A DNA stretch of 64,000 bases from Spirochaetales bacterium (GTDB lineage: Bacteria; Spirochaetota; Spirochaetia; Treponematales; Treponemataceae): the NCBI GenBank assembly GCA_003252395.1, contig QKEL01000014.1, positions 1-64,000 of the forward strand, read 5' to 3'. Below the pieces are notes generated by a model. That model was not told where the DNA came from. It saw only the letters and a program-made list of their open reading frames with translations, and did not search any database. Numbering within the stretch: the stretch's first letter is position 1; each line of letters begins with the position of its first letter. Positions 55,453 to 64,000 of the stretch are shown piece after piece. The position numbers and the translations under genes were made by a program.

Positions 55453-55734
55453 TTATTTCTTTGCTGCCTTCTTGTCGGATCCAGCGTGTCCCCGGAAAAG
55501 CCGGGTGGGCGCGAATTCGCCAAGCTTATGGCCAACGAGATTTTCGGTGACGTACACCGGAACCCAAGTTTTGCCATTGTAGACAGAGATGGTATTTCCT
55601 ACCATTTCAGGGATAATAGTCGAGCAGCGGGAATAGGACTTAATCATCTTCCTGTCGCTCGCCTTGTTCATCTCGATTACTTTCTTGTAAAGGCTCTTCT
55701 CGATGAAGGGCCCTTTCTTAACAGACCTTGACAT
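55453..55734 (-). CDS. rpsS: ribosomal protein S19
   Basis: 93 residues; head of the 30S subunit near the A site. [19 protein letters not shown] and [20 protein letters not shown] identify it. 14 bp after rplB. Confidence 0.98.
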   Translation of the reverse strand: MSRSVKKGPFIEKSLYKKVIEMNKASDRKMIKSYSRCSTIIPEMVGNTISVYNGKTWVPVYVTENLVGHKLGEFAPTRLFRGHAGSDKKAAKK

Positions 55735-55748
55735 TTACCGTCCCCCTG

Positions 55749-56570
55749 TTACTTGCGTCTCGAGACAATAAACTTGCTCGAAACCTTCCGTTTATTCCGG
55801 GTCTTGTAGCCACGGCACGGCTGTCCCCAGGGAGTAACGGGGTTACGTCCTTTACCACGGCCTTCACCACCGCCGAGGGGGTGATCGACCGGGTTCATGG
55901 ACATACCGCGAACCGTCGGGCGAATACCCTTCCAGCGAGAGCGACCGGCCTTACCAAGGCTGGTATTCATGTGGTCTTCGTTGCCGACCACGCCGATGGT
56001 GGCGTAGCAGCGTTTGTGCACCATGCGCATTTCGCCCGAGGGAAGCTTGACGGTGACGTACTCGCCGTCCTTCGCCGCGATCATGGCGCTCGCGCCGGCG
56101 GAACGGACCATCTGTCCGCCCTTGCCGATGGTGAGCTCGATGTTGTGAACCGTAAAGCCGACCGGGATCACCTCGAGAGGCAGCGCGTTGGCGACCTCGA
56201 GCGCGGCGTTCTCGCCGCTCATGATCTTCTGTCCGACCTGAAGCCCCTTGGGGGCGAGAATGTAGCGCTTTTCGCCGTCGGCATAAAACACGAGGGCAAT
56301 GTTGGCGCTGCGATTCGGATCGTATTCGATGGTCTTTACGGTACCGGGAATGCCGAACTTGTTTCGCTTGAAGTCAATGTCGCGATACTTCTGCTTGTGG
56401 CCGCCGCCCTGATGGCGAACGGCGATCCGTCCGCCGGCACCGCGGCCGCCGTGGGACTTCTTGCCGCTGGTCAAGCTCTTCTCGGGCTTGTCGGCGGTCA
56501 GTTCGTCCTTAAGCAGGTCAACACGTGTTCTGGTTCCCGGCGTGTAAGGCTTGTATTGTTTAAGAGCCAT
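55749..56570 (-). CDS. rplB: ribosomal protein L2
   Basis: 273 residues; needed for subunit joining and peptidyl transferase structure. [20 protein letters not shown] and the signature region [20 protein letters not shown] are clear. 34 bp after rplW. Confidence 0.98.
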   Translation of the reverse strand: MALKQYKPYTPGTRTRVDLLKDELTADKPEKSLTSGKKSHGGRGAGGRIAVRHQGGGHKQKYRDIDFKRNKFGIPGTVKTIEYDPNRSANIALVFYADGEKRYILAPKGLQVGQKIMSGENAALEVANALPLEVIPVGFTVHNIELTIGKGGQMVRSAGASAMIAAKDGEYVTVKLPSGEMRMVHKRCYATIGVVGNEDHMNTSLGKAGRSRWKGIRPTVRGMSMNPVDHPLGGGEGRGKGRNPVTPWGQPCRGYKTRNKRKVSSKFIVSRRK

Positions 56571-56604
56571 TTGGTTTCCCCTTAATTAACGCGGAATCGA
56601 GGCG

Positions 56605-56889
56605 TTACACGCCCTCGAACACCTTGATAGTCTCGCCGGGAGCGAGCCGTACGACGGCTTTCTTCCAGCTGGAAGTCCGGCCGGGACGACCGCGGACCCT
56701 TTTGATCTTTCCGTCCACGTTGCAGACCGTGCAATCCACGACTTTCACGTCGAAGAGCTTACGGACCGCTTCCTTGATCTCGATCTTGGTCGCGGCGGGA
56801 TCTACCTTAAATACGTATTTCCCCTGCTCGCGAAGGTCGTTCGACTTCTCGGAAAGAACCGGCGCAATGAGGATATTCTCGTAATTCAT
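56605..56889 (-). CDS. rplW: ribosomal protein L23
   Basis: 94 residues; exit-tunnel docking site for trigger factor and SRP. ILIAPVLSEKSNDLREQGKY and VFKVDPAATKIEIKEAVRKL are typical. Overlaps rplD by 1 bp. Confidence 0.97.
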   Translation of the reverse strand: MNYENILIAPVLSEKSNDLREQGKYVFKVDPAATKIEIKEAVRKLFDVKVVDCTVCNVDGKIKRVRGRPGRTSSWKKAVVRLAPGETIKVFEGV

Positions 56890-57527
56890 TACTCAGCCCC
56901 CTCTTCGGTGCCGTAAAAACCGGCGAGATTCTTTGCCGCGGATTCGAGAATGAGCACTTTCCGTCCATAGAAAAGGTCATGGGCGCGAAGCCGGTTAAAG
57001 GAAAGGAACGAGAGGGTCGGAATATTGCGTCCGGCCTGCTTGATCGCGGCGTCGTCGTCCTTGAGGATGATGACGGTGCGTTCGCCCTTGGAGAAATTCG
57101 AGAGGATCTTCACGAGATCCTTCGTCTTGCCGCTGGCTACGGAGAAATCCTCCACAACGGTAAGCCGTTCGTCCTGAGCCTTGAGGCTGAGGATCGATTT
57201 CATCGCGAGGCGCTTTACCTTCTTGGGCAAAGAGTAACTATAATCGCGCGGACGGGGACCGAATATAATACCGCCGCCAACCGCGACCGGCGACTTCTTG
57301 TCACCGCGGCGGGCACGGCCGGTTCCCTTCTGCTTGTACGGCTTGGCGTTGGAGCCGTGCACTTCGGCACGGGTTTTGGTACAAGCGGTTCCGACGCGCA
57401 GATTAGCTAATTCATTGTTGATGGCGTAGTAGATCACGTCTTCGTTGACCGGAAGGCCAAATACGTTATCATCGAGATTGATTGTCCTCAGTTCCTTGCC
57501 ATCGACCGAATAGACTTTCTTTTCCAT
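56889..57527 (-). CDS. rplD: ribosomal protein L4
   Basis: 212 residues; tunnel constriction protein and, in gamma-proteobacteria, repressor of the S10 operon. [20 protein letters not shown] and [20 protein letters not shown] are the L4 signature. 15 bp after rplC. Confidence 0.97.
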   Translation of the reverse strand: MEKKVYSVDGKELRTINLDDNVFGLPVNEDVIYYAINNELANLRVGTACTKTRAEVHGSNAKPYKQKGTGRARRGDKKSPVAVGGGIIFGPRPRDYSYSLPKKVKRLAMKSILSLKAQDERLTVVEDFSVASGKTKDLVKILSNFSKGERTVIILKDDDAAIKQAGRNIPTLSFLSFNRLRAHDLFYGRKVLILESAAKNLAGFYGTEEGAE

Positions 57528-57542
57528 CGTCTTCTCCTGTCG

Positions 57543-58169
57543 TTAGATCTCTTTCTTGACTGCGGACTTGATGATCAGCGTACAGTCCTTGTGACCGGGT
57601 ACGGATCCGCGAACCATCACTACCTTCAGCTCAGGATCGATTTTCTGGATCTTGAGATTCTGCACGGTCACGCGCTCGCGACCCATGCGTCCGGGCATCT
57701 TGACATTCTTGAAAGTATGTCCGGGTGTGGTGCTCATGCCGGTACCGCCCGGCTCGCGATGGAACTTGGAACCATGGGACGCGCGTCCGCCATGGAAACC
57801 CCAGCGCTTCATGACACCCTGGAATCCCTTGCCCTTGGAAGTCGCCGTGACGTCGAGGTAACGAATGTCCTCGAGAATCTCGACTCCAACCTGATCACCT
57901 ACGGTCACCTCGCGGTCGAAACCGCGGAATTCCTTGAGATGCCGCTTCGGGGCGATACCTTCGGGAAACTGCCCAGCGTACGGCTTGCTGGCGCGGCTAG
58001 CCTTGAGATCTTCAAGGCCGAGCACGACGGCTTCGTAACCGAACGTTTCCTCGTCTTTTTTGGACACTACCGTGTTGGGCTCGACGTGGATCACGGTTAC
58101 CGGTATGAGGTTTCCGCTTTCGTCAAAGACCTGGGTCATGCCCACTTTCTTCGCTATCAGACCTATCAT
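57543..58169 (-). CDS. rplC: ribosomal protein L3
   Basis: 208 residues; its loop reaches the peptidyl transferase centre. MIGLIAKKVGMTQVFDESGN at the start, then KRWGFHGGRASHGSKFHREP and GTGMSTTPGHTFKNVKMPGR. 57 bp after rpsJ. Confidence 0.98.
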   Translation of the reverse strand: MIGLIAKKVGMTQVFDESGNLIPVTVIHVEPNTVVSKKDEETFGYEAVVLGLEDLKASRASKPYAGQFPEGIAPKRHLKEFRGFDREVTVGDQVGVEILEDIRYLDVTATSKGKGFQGVMKRWGFHGGRASHGSKFHREPGGTGMSTTPGHTFKNVKMPGRMGRERVTVQNLKIQKIDPELKVVMVRGSVPGHKDCTLIIKSAVKKEI

Positions 58170-58226
58170 TCTGATCTACTCCTTAGGTACGTTATCCCCT
58201 GATCCGGGGGACCGTCTACCAAAAAA

Positions 58227-58535
58227 TTACTGCTTGATCTCTACGTCGACGCCAGCGGGGAGCTCGAGCTTCATCAGCGAGTCCATTACCTCGGCGGAGG
58301 GCTCGATGATGTCAATAAGCCGCTTGTGCGTGCGCATCTCGAACTGCTCGCGGGATTTCTTGTTAACGTGGGGCGAGCGGAGAACCGTAACCTTGTTGAT
58401 CCTGGTCGGCAGCGGGATGGGTCCCGATACCTTGGCGCCGGCTTTCTGGACAGTCTGTACGATTGCCTTCGAGCTCTGGTCGATCAACTCAACATCGAAT
58501 CCGCGAAGTCTTACGCGAATTTTTTCCTTAGCCAT
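58227..58535 (-). CDS. rpsJ: ribosomal protein S10
   Basis: 102 residues from [20 protein letters not shown], preceded by TGGAGGAAAA; the open frame extends further but without support. S10 also serves as NusE in antitermination. First ribosomal protein gene after tuf. Confidence 0.97.
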   Translation of the reverse strand: MAKEKIRVRLRGFDVELIDQSSKAIVQTVQKAGAKVSGPIPLPTRINKVTVLRSPHVNKKSREQFEMRTHKRLIDIIEPSAEVMDSLMKLELPAGVDVEIKQ

Positions 58536-58556
58536 TTTTCCTCCAGACAAAACGGC

Positions 58557-58616
58557 GGAAGGCGCAAAACGCGCGCCTTCCGTCAAGCCGAGCCGGGCCG
58601 TTCCATAAGGAACGGC
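58557..58616 (-). other. two hairpins between tuf and rpsJ
   Basis: GGAAGGCGC/GCGCCTTCC (58557-58581) and GCCGTTCC-ataa-GGAACGGC (58597-58616), 9 and 8 bp perfect. No T run follows directly; transcription probably reads through, with the hairpins acting as processing or attenuation sites. Confidence 0.55.
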
Positions 58617-58648
58617 TTTGGGCTTCGGCCGGCCGCTCTGTTCAATAA

Positions 58649-59836
58649 TTACTCGACGATCTCAGTTACCTGACCGGAAGCGACAGTGCGTCCACCTTCG
58701 CGAACGGCGAGCTTGAGTCCCTTCTGCATGGCGATGGGGTGAATGAGTTCGCCAATGATCTTGGTGTTGTCACCGGGCTTAACCATGTCGACGCCGGCCG
58801 GAAGGGTAATGGTTCCGGTGATGTCGGTGGTGCGGAAGTAGAACTGGGGGCGATAGCCGGAGAAGAACGGGCTGTGGCGTCCACCTTCGTCCTTGGAAAG
58901 AACGTAGATCTGGGCCTCGAACTTGGTGTGCGGGGTGATCGAACCGGGCTTGGCGAGAACCTGACCGCGTTCAACGGACTTCTTCTCAACGCCGCGGAGG
59001 AGGAGACCAACGTTGTCACCGGCCATACCGCTGTCAAGGAGCTTGTTGAACATTTCGATACCGGTAACGACCGTCTTGGTGGTCGGGCGGATACCGACGA
59101 TCTCGATTTCCTCGTTGAGGTTGATCACGCCGCTCTCGATACGACCGGTAACGACGGTACCGCGACCGGAAATGGTGAAGATGTCCTCGATCGGCATAAG
59201 GAAGGGCTTGTCGGAAGCGCGCTCGGGATCCTTAAAGTAGGTATCCATGGTATCGAGGAGCTCCTGGATGCAGGCGGTATCCTCGGGACCAGCGCCGTCG
59301 GCCATGGCCTTAAACGCGGAACCCTTGATGATGGGGGTATCGCGGGGGAACTGATAGGATTCGAGAACGTCGCGAACCTCTTCCTCTACGAGCTCGAGCA
59401 GGTCGGGATCGTCGAGAAGGTCAACCTTGTTCAGGAAGACGATGATCGAGGGAACGCCTACCTGGCGGGCAAGCAGAATGTGCTCGCGGGTCTGGGGCAT
59501 AACGGAATCGGGCGCGGAAACGACGAGAACCGCACCGTCCATCTGGGCGGCGCCGGTAATCATGTTCTTGATATAGTCGGCGTGTCCGGGGCAGTCGATG
59601 TGCGCGTAGTGGCGCTTCTGGGACTGGTACTCCATGTGACGGGTATTGATGGTAATACCACGGGCCTTCTCTTCGGGCGCGTTGTCGATTTCGTCATACT
59701 TGAGCGCCTTGTCGCCGAATTTCTTCGCGCAGTACATGGTGATAGCGGCGGAAAGGGTGGTCTTACCATGGTCAACGTGACCGATGGTACCAACGTTCAT
59801 GTGGGGTTTAGTTCGTTCGAACTTTTCCTTTGCCAT
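58649..59836 (-). CDS. tuf: elongation factor Tu
   Basis: Carries aminoacyl-tRNA to the ribosome. 395 residues from [31 protein letters not shown] precedes the ATG. G1 GHVDHGKT, G3 DCPGH and G4 NKVD are intact. It lies between rpsG and rpsJ, but fusA, normally between rpsG and tuf, is missing. It has its own promoter and a leader of about 480 nt. Confidence 0.98.
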   Translation of the reverse strand: MAKEKFERTKPHMNVGTIGHVDHGKTTLSAAITMYCAKKFGDKALKYDEIDNAPEEKARGITINTRHMEYQSQKRHYAHIDCPGHADYIKNMITGAAQMDGAVLVVSAPDSVMPQTREHILLARQVGVPSIIVFLNKVDLLDDPDLLELVEEEVRDVLESYQFPRDTPIIKGSAFKAMADGAGPEDTACIQELLDTMDTYFKDPERASDKPFLMPIEDIFTISGRGTVVTGRIESGVINLNEEIEIVGIRPTTKTVVTGIEMFNKLLDSGMAGDNVGLLLRGVEKKSVERGQVLAKPGSITPHTKFEAQIYVLSKDEGGRHSPFFSGYRPQFYFRTTDITGTITLPAGVDMVKPGDNTKIIGELIHPIAMQKGLKLAVREGGRTVASGQVTEIVE

Positions 59837-60317
59837 TTGATCCTCCTGAAAGATTATAGGCAAGCATTAAAATATTTCCCGCATTATAAGTAAACCCTTA
59901 GCCGTTAGACTAAATGGTTAATACCCGAACGCGTATGCACAGAAACCAATGTAGTGTCGAGGAAAATGATCAGACGGGAGCCCGCAATGCGGACCGTAAG
60001 TAGACGCACCGCTCATAGGTTTTCGAGCGGTTTTGCCGGTACCACCTGATCATCACCAACGATTTCGCATCGATGACTGGTTTGGTATCCAGATGAGGAC
60101 CCGCGGCTTGCGGGTTACGGGCCAGCGCGCAATACGCGCCCGATCCATATCACCCCTGATACCAACTGTCGTATATATCAAGCGTCAACGACGCGTGATG
60201 TCGTACCAAGGGCTGCGCAATTCCTGCGGGAGACCGGTTACCGGCCTCGGGCTTTACGGTTGCGCCCTGGACTCTCAAAGAACACCGAAGCATCTCGCGA
60301 ACGCGGACACTTCAAGG
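59837..60317 (-). ncRNA. long structured 5' leader of tuf
   Basis: No protein is encoded in this stretch. Two domains have the same plan, an 8-bp closing helix around two hairpins. Domain 1: TTGGTATC/GATACCAA (60082-60089 with 60158-60165) encloses ACCCGC/GCGGGT (60099-60115) and GCGCG/CGCGC (60125-60139). Domain 2: ATGATCAG/CTGATCAT (59966-59973 with 60046-60053) encloses ACCGCTC/GAGCGGT (60008-60031) and ACGG-CCGC/GCGG-CCGT (59974-59997). A less certain third domain has GCGCAA/TTGCGC (60215-60265). Two TATAAT-like sequences near the gene could be additional promoters. Confidence 0.5.
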
Positions 60318-60323
60318 TACTCT

Positions 60324-60352
60324 TTTATACCGGCTCACAGGAAAAGAGTCAA
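60324..60352 (-). promoter_or_regulatory. tuf promoter
   Basis: TTGACT (60352-60347), 17-bp spacer, TATAAA (60329-60324) on the minus strand, close to the sigma-70 consensus. It lies just beyond the rpsG terminator, so tuf and the S10 genes form a new transcription unit. Confidence 0.8.
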
Positions 60353-60384
60353 GGGTAAAGACGCAAAAGAGACCCGAATAATGA

Positions 60385-60411
60385 AAAAACCTCCCTTTTG
60401 GGGAGGTTTTT
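60385..60411 (-). terminator. rpsL-rpsG terminator
   Basis: AAAAACCTCCC/GGGAGGTTTTT with a 5-nt loop and T runs on both sides, so it can stop transcription from either strand. It separates rpsG from the tuf promoter. Confidence 0.85.
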
Positions 60412-60456
60412 CGCGGAATTCCGCACCAAGAAGGGCTAGTGCGCGCCATTCGTCCG

Positions 60457-60553
60457 TGGAGAAATCCCTTTGGGATTCCTCCAAGACGAAACATACTAGG
60501 CCGGTGAAGAAATGGCGCAGCCATTTCTTCAAGCTGAGCGCAAAGCGCTCAGC
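60457..60553. repeat. three consecutive hairpins after rpsG
   Basis: TGGAGAAATCCC-ttt-GGGATTCCTCCA (60457-60483, one mismatch), TGAAGAAATGGC-gca-GCCATTTCTTCA (60505-60531) and GCTGAGCGC-aaa-GCGCTCAGC (60533-60553). The first two start like the 13.8-kb repeats (TGGAGAAA). They lie 2 bp past the rpsG stop. Confidence 0.8.
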
Positions 60554-60554
60554 C

Positions 60555-61025
60555 CTACCACCGGTAGTGGGCGAATGCCTTGTTGGCGTCTGCCATCTTG
60601 TGGGTATCTTCCTTCTTCTTGAAGGCGGTACCGGTGCTATTGAAAGCGTCCACAAGTTCGGCCGCCAGGCGTTCGGCCATTTCGTGACCGGAGCGGGAAC
60701 GGGCGGCGTTGATTACCCAGCGCATGCCCAGGGCCTCGCGGCGGCTTTCGCGGATTTCGATAGGAACCTGATAGGTCGCGCCACCGACGCGGCGGCTCTT
60801 TACTTCCACCATCGGCTTTACGTTATCGAGGGCCTTAAGGAACACCTCGAGGGGCTCCTTGTCGGTCTTTTCCTTAATCTTGTCCATGGCATCGTAAATA
60901 ATGCGCACGCTGGTTGCCTTTTTTCCGTCGAGCATCATGCGGCTGACGAATTTGGAAACCACGACGCTGTGATACTTCGGATCCGGCGCGATGGGCCGAT
61001 CAATGGTCTTATTCTTTCTTCCCAT
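60555..61025 (-). CDS. rpsG: ribosomal protein S7
   Basis: 156 residues; nucleates assembly of the 30S head. [40 protein letters not shown] and a Trp-terminated C-terminus (KAFAHYRW) fit the family. 12 bp after rpsL. Confidence 0.98.
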   Translation of the reverse strand: MGRKNKTIDRPIAPDPKYHSVVVSKFVSRMMLDGKKATSVRIIYDAMDKIKEKTDKEPLEVFLKALDNVKPMVEVKSRRVGGATYQVPIEIRESRREALGMRWVINAARSRSGHEMAERLAAELVDAFNSTGTAFKKKEDTHKMADANKAFAHYRW

Positions 61026-61037
61026 TTTACCGTCTCC

Positions 61038-61412
61038 TTACGCTTTCGGGCGCTTGGCGCCGTACTTGGACCGTCCGCGCTTGCGGTCGGCGACTCCGAG
61101 GGTATCCTTGGTTCCGCGGATGATATGGTAGCGAACACCAGGAAGGTCCTTAACACGACCGCCGCGGATGAGCACGACGGAGTGTTCCTGCAGGTTGTGA
61201 CCGATACCGGGGATGTACGCGGTGACCTCGATTCCGTTGGAAAGGCGCACGCGCGCGACCTTCCGGAGAGCCGAGTTCGGTTTCTTCGGGGTAACGGTCA
61301 TGACGCGGGTGCAAACCCCGCGTCGCTGGGGGCAGGACTGAAGCGCCGGGCTTTTCGTCCGGTTGGCGACGGTCTTGCGACCCTGCTTTATAAGTTGGTT
61401 TATTGTAGGCAT
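61038..61412 (-). CDS. rpsL: ribosomal protein S12
   Basis: 124 residues; decoding-centre protein and site of streptomycin resistance. [40 protein letters not shown] and [20 protein letters not shown] are standard. At the main resistance positions the lysines are wild type ([15 protein letters not shown]). It starts a transcription unit downstream of rpoC. Confidence 0.98.
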   Translation of the reverse strand: MPTINQLIKQGRKTVANRTKSPALQSCPQRRGVCTRVMTVTPKKPNSALRKVARVRLSNGIEVTAYIPGIGHNLQEHSVVLIRGGRVKDLPGVRYHIIRGTKDTLGVADRKRGRSKYGAKRPKA

Positions 61413-61466
61413 TAGCCTTTTCTCCTATTCTGATCCGGTCAGCACCCCGGATAAAATTCGATGAAA

Positions 61467-61504
61467 GCGGGACCATCATACCGGGATCCCGCAACCTCTG
61501 TCAA
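61467..61504 (-). promoter_or_regulatory. rpsL promoter overlapping the rpoC stop
   Basis: TTGACA (61504-61499; its TGA is the rpoC stop codon), 18-bp spacer, TATGAT (61480-61475). The -10 lies inside the loop of an inverted repeat GCGGGA/TCCCGC (61467-61472 and 61487-61492). Start of transcription is about 56 nt before rpsL. Confidence 0.75.
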
Positions 61505-64000
61505 TCGTTGTCGTCGGCCTCGAAGTCCGAATCGTCTTCGATGGTCTCCATTTCCTTCTCGAGCTTGCGGCGCTCGAGGATCTCGTTCATCTGGATATCC
61601 AGGTCCGCGTTCTCCTTGTCGAAGAGCTTTACGTTCCTGTACTGCCTGATTCCGGTTCCCGCGGGGATCAGGTGACCGATGATGACGTTTTCCTTCAGGC
61701 CGCGGAGGCTGTCGGAAACGCCGGCGATGGCCGCGTTGGTCAACACCCTCGTAGTCTCCTGGAAGGACGCCGCAGAGATGAAGGAATCGATATTGAGCGA
61801 TGCCTTGGTAATACCCTGGAACATCGGCCGCGCGATTGCGGGCTGACCGCCTTCTCCCATCACCCGGTTGTTCTCCTCGTGGAACTTGTACTTGTCCACC
61901 TGTTGGCCGAAGATGAAGCGGGTATCGCCGACGGCCACGATCTCGACCTTGCGGAGCATCTGGCGCACGATGACGCCGATGTGCTTGTCGTTGATCGATA
62001 CGCCCTGGAGGCGGTACACCTGCTGGATTTCGTCCATGAGGTAGTTCTGAAGCGCGTTTTCTCCGGACACCGCGAGGATATCGTGGGGGTTCTTCGCTCC
62101 GTCGCACAGTTCCTCTCCCGCCTCGACGGTATCGCCGTCGCGGACGAGAAGGCGCTTGCTCATCGGGACAAGGTGCTTGAACTCCTTTCCGTATTGATCG
62201 CGCACCACGAGGACGCGCTTTCCTTTCAGGATACCCTTGAAGGAAACGGTACCGGAGATCTGGGCGAGAACGGTGGGCGACTTGGGCTTGCGAGCCTCGA
62301 AAAGCTCGGAAACGCGGGGAAGACCACCGGTGATATCCTTGGTTTTCGCGCTCTCTTTCAGCATCTTGGCCATGGTCGTACCGGCCTTAATCGCCTGCTT
62401 GTCTTCCACGAGGAGGTACGCGCCTCCCGGGAGGTAATAAGAACCGATCGTATTACCGGATTCGTCGGTAATGTGGATGCGGGGCTGCTTCGTATCGAGC
62501 TGGAATTCGTTGATGCGCTTCTCGATCTTGCCGGTTTCCTCGTCGAGTTCCTCGCTGAGGGTAGAACCGGGGATGATCTCCTCGTAGTGCACGTAACCGT
62601 TGTATTCCGCGATTATCGGCTCGGAGAAGGGGTCGAACGTCGCGATAGTCTGGTTCGCGGCCACGAAATCGCCGGCCTTGATAACCATCTCGGAACCGTT
62701 CCTGATCTCGAGCTTTTGATCCTGGCTTACGAGGTAAATCTTTCCGGAGCGGAGCGCCACGTACGCGATATCGGAAGCGAGGGTTTCCTTGCCCTTATGG
62801 GAGAACAGCGCCACGTCTTTGGTGACCCGCTGGCCGTCCTCCACGAGCACCTTGTCGGAAGACTCGAGGGCATACTCGTGAAGCACCTTGTTGACCGTGA
62901 GGAATCCCTTACGGGTAAAGAGCCAGTTGCCGTTGTCGAGCACGACGTGGGTACCGGCGATATCCTTCACGATAACGGGATACTTGAGCAGGATGCGGTT
63001 TTCTTCGCTGATCTTCGTAGCCGTACCGCCAACGTGGAATGTACGCATGGTAAGCTGGGTACCGGGCTGCCCGATGGACTGGGCCGCGATAATGCCGACC
63101 GCCTCGCCGATCTCGATGACCTTGTTGTGGGCGAGGTTGCGTCCGTAGCACTTTACGCACACGCCGTGCTTGCTTTCGCAGGTGAGCACGGTGCGCAGCT
63201 TTACGGACTCCACGCCCGCCTCGTCGATCTCAGCGGCCTTCTCGTCGGTGATGTATTCGTTCACGTCGATGAGTATGTCGCCGGTGATGGGATGCGTTAC
63301 GCGCTCGAGGGTATAGCGGCCCACGATGCGGTCGCGCAGCGATTCGAGAACCTCGTCGCCTTCCTTGATCGCCGCGTACTCTATGCCGTTGATCGTCCCG
63401 CAGTCTTCCTCGTTAACCACCACGTCCTGGGCGATATCGACCAGGCGGCGGGTAAGGTAACCGGCGTCGGCGGTCTTAAGGGCCGTATCGGAAAGGCCCT
63501 TGCGCGCGCCGTTGGTGGAGATGAAGAACTCGATAACCGTGAGGCCCTCTTTGAAGTTCGACCGGATCGGAAGCTCGATGATGTCGCCGTTCGGCTTCGC
63601 CATAAGGCCGCGCATACCCGCCAGCTGACGGATCTGGTTGCGGCTACCGCGCGCGCCGGAGGTGGCCATCATGTAGATGGTGTTGAAACCGTCTTTGTCC
63701 CCTTCCAGGGTCTTCATCATGATATTGGTCAGGTCTTCGTTCGTCTTTGACCACACCTCGACGACGCGGTTGTAACGCTCGTCCAGGGTGATGTGACCCT
63801 GCTGGTACTGCTTCTGGATCGCCTCGACTTCCTTGTTGGCCTTGTCGATCATTTCGCTCTTCTCGGGCGGAATGAGGATATCGTCCATGGAAAGGGTGGC
63901 GCCGAAGAAGGTCGCGTACTTGTAGCCGGTGGCCTTGAGCTTGTCGAGCATCTGCACGGTGAGCCAGGGGCCCGATTCCTTGTGCACGCCCTCGATGAGC
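61501..64000 (-). CDS. rpoC: RNA polymerase beta' subunit, C-terminal part (partial)
   Basis: About 830 residues of the C-terminal part are present; the 5' end lies beyond the window edge. The bridge-helix and trigger-loop region is visible ([24 protein letters not shown], here split as [12 protein letters not shown] and [30 protein letters not shown] is likewise clear), as is the zinc-binding [17 protein letters not shown]. The C-terminus reaches [15 protein letters not shown] and ends in an acidic tail ([12 protein letters not shown]). The frame is open to the window edge. Confidence 0.98.
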   Translation of the reverse strand, partial: LIEGVHKESGPWLTVQMLDKLKATGYKYATFFGATLSMDDILIPPEKSEMIDKANKEVEAIQKQYQQGHITLDERYNRVVEVWSKTNEDLTNIMMKTLEGDKDGFNTIYMMATSGARGSRNQIRQLAGMRGLMAKPNGDIIELPIRSNFKEGLTVIEFFISTNGARKGLSDTALKTADAGYLTRRLVDIAQDVVVNEEDCGTINGIEYAAIKEGDEVLESLRDRIVGRYTLERVTHPITGDILIDVNEYITDEKAAEIDEAGVESVKLRTVLTCESKHGVCVKCYGRNLAHNKVIEIGEAVGIIAAQSIGQPGTQLTMRTFHVGGTATKISEENRILLKYPVIVKDIAGTHVVLDNGNWLFTRKGFLTVNKVLHEYALESSDKVLVEDGQRVTKDVALFSHKGKETLASDIAYVALRSGKIYLVSQDQKLEIRNGSEMVIKAGDFVAANQTIATFDPFSEPIIAEYNGYVHYEEIIPGSTLSEELDEETGKIEKRINEFQLDTKQPRIHITDESGNTIGSYYLPGGAYLLVEDKQAIKAGTTMAKMLKESAKTKDITGGLPRVSELFEARKPKSPTVLAQISGTVSFKGILKGKRVLVVRDQYGKEFKHLVPMSKRLLVRDGDTVEAGEELCDGAKNPHDILAVSGENALQNYLMDEIQQVYRLQGVSINDKHIGVIVRQMLRKVEIVAVGDTRFIFGQQVDKYKFHEENNRVMGEGGQPAIARPMFQGITKASLNIDSFISAASFQETTRVLTNAAIAGVSDSLRGLKENVIIGHLIPAGTGIRQYRNVKLFDKENADLDIQMNEILERRKLEKEMETIEDDSDFEADDND

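Noticed and set aside
59837-60317. tRNA, tmRNA, RNase P or 5S rRNA in the tuf leader
   Set aside because: No CCA-type acceptor stem, T-loop, tag reading frame or RNase P core motif was found by eye.
61672-63750. Plus-strand open frame of 692 codons opposite rpoC
   Set aside because: It is the mirror of a highly constrained, G+C-rich gene; its amino-acid make-up is that of antisense frames and it has no ribosome-binding site.

Overview
The window looks like the chromosome of a spirochaete, most likely the Treponema/Spirochaeta group, though this assignment is tentative. Support: a LysM/lipoprotein pair of treponemal type, ribosomal protein L17 with a Lys/Ala/Pro tail, groL without groES or a CIRCE operator, and str and S10 operons that run on without fusA, adk, map or infA. 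By eye the sequence is moderately to strongly G+C-rich. No rRNA, tRNA, CRISPR array, transposase or phage gene was recognised.

Left part (1-17.8 kb): two CDP-alcohol phosphatidyltransferases divergent from interlocked promoters; a cytidylate-kinase-like protein; a Nudix hydrolase; a LysM protein and lipoprotein pair; a small PC4/YdbC protein; an operon of Gfo/Idh oxidoreductase, DAHP synthase and RNase HI; groL followed by a 600-bp array of hairpin repeats; an HD-GYP sensor; an SPFH-domain lipoprotein with a small membrane protein; a second repeat-rich gap (13.7-14.2 kb); a ferredoxin-type aldo/keto reductase; a periplasmic binding protein; and a GH1 glycosidase.

Middle (17.8-44.6 kb): a TPR/zinc-ribbon protein; a complete MacAB-TolC-like efflux operon (adaptor, ATPase, two FtsX-type permeases, TolC) divergent from a histidine kinase/response regulator pair across two TTAC-N6-GTAA sites; clpS-clpA-aat, which together make an N-degron pathway operon; exonuclease III and a rhomboid protease; prfA-prmC-rel, in which the Rel protein has lost a metal-binding residue of its hydrolase site; a CBS-domain protein with a 43-bp duplication in its leader; and livJHMGF for branched-chain amino-acid uptake.

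Right part (44.6-64 kb): one long minus-strand block for transcription and translation: rpoC (cut by the window edge), rpsL, rpsG, tuf, the whole S10-spc-alpha gene set to rplQ, and a small zinc-ribbon protein. Internal promoters are visible before rpsL, tuf and rpmJ. The tuf promoter is followed by a leader of about 480 nt that can fold into two similar three-way junctions.

The best candidates for something undescribed are (1) the variable-stem hairpin modules behind groL and related paired hairpins at 13.8-14.1 kb and 60.5 kb, and (2) the long structured tuf leader. All structures were read by eye; no folding or database search was run.
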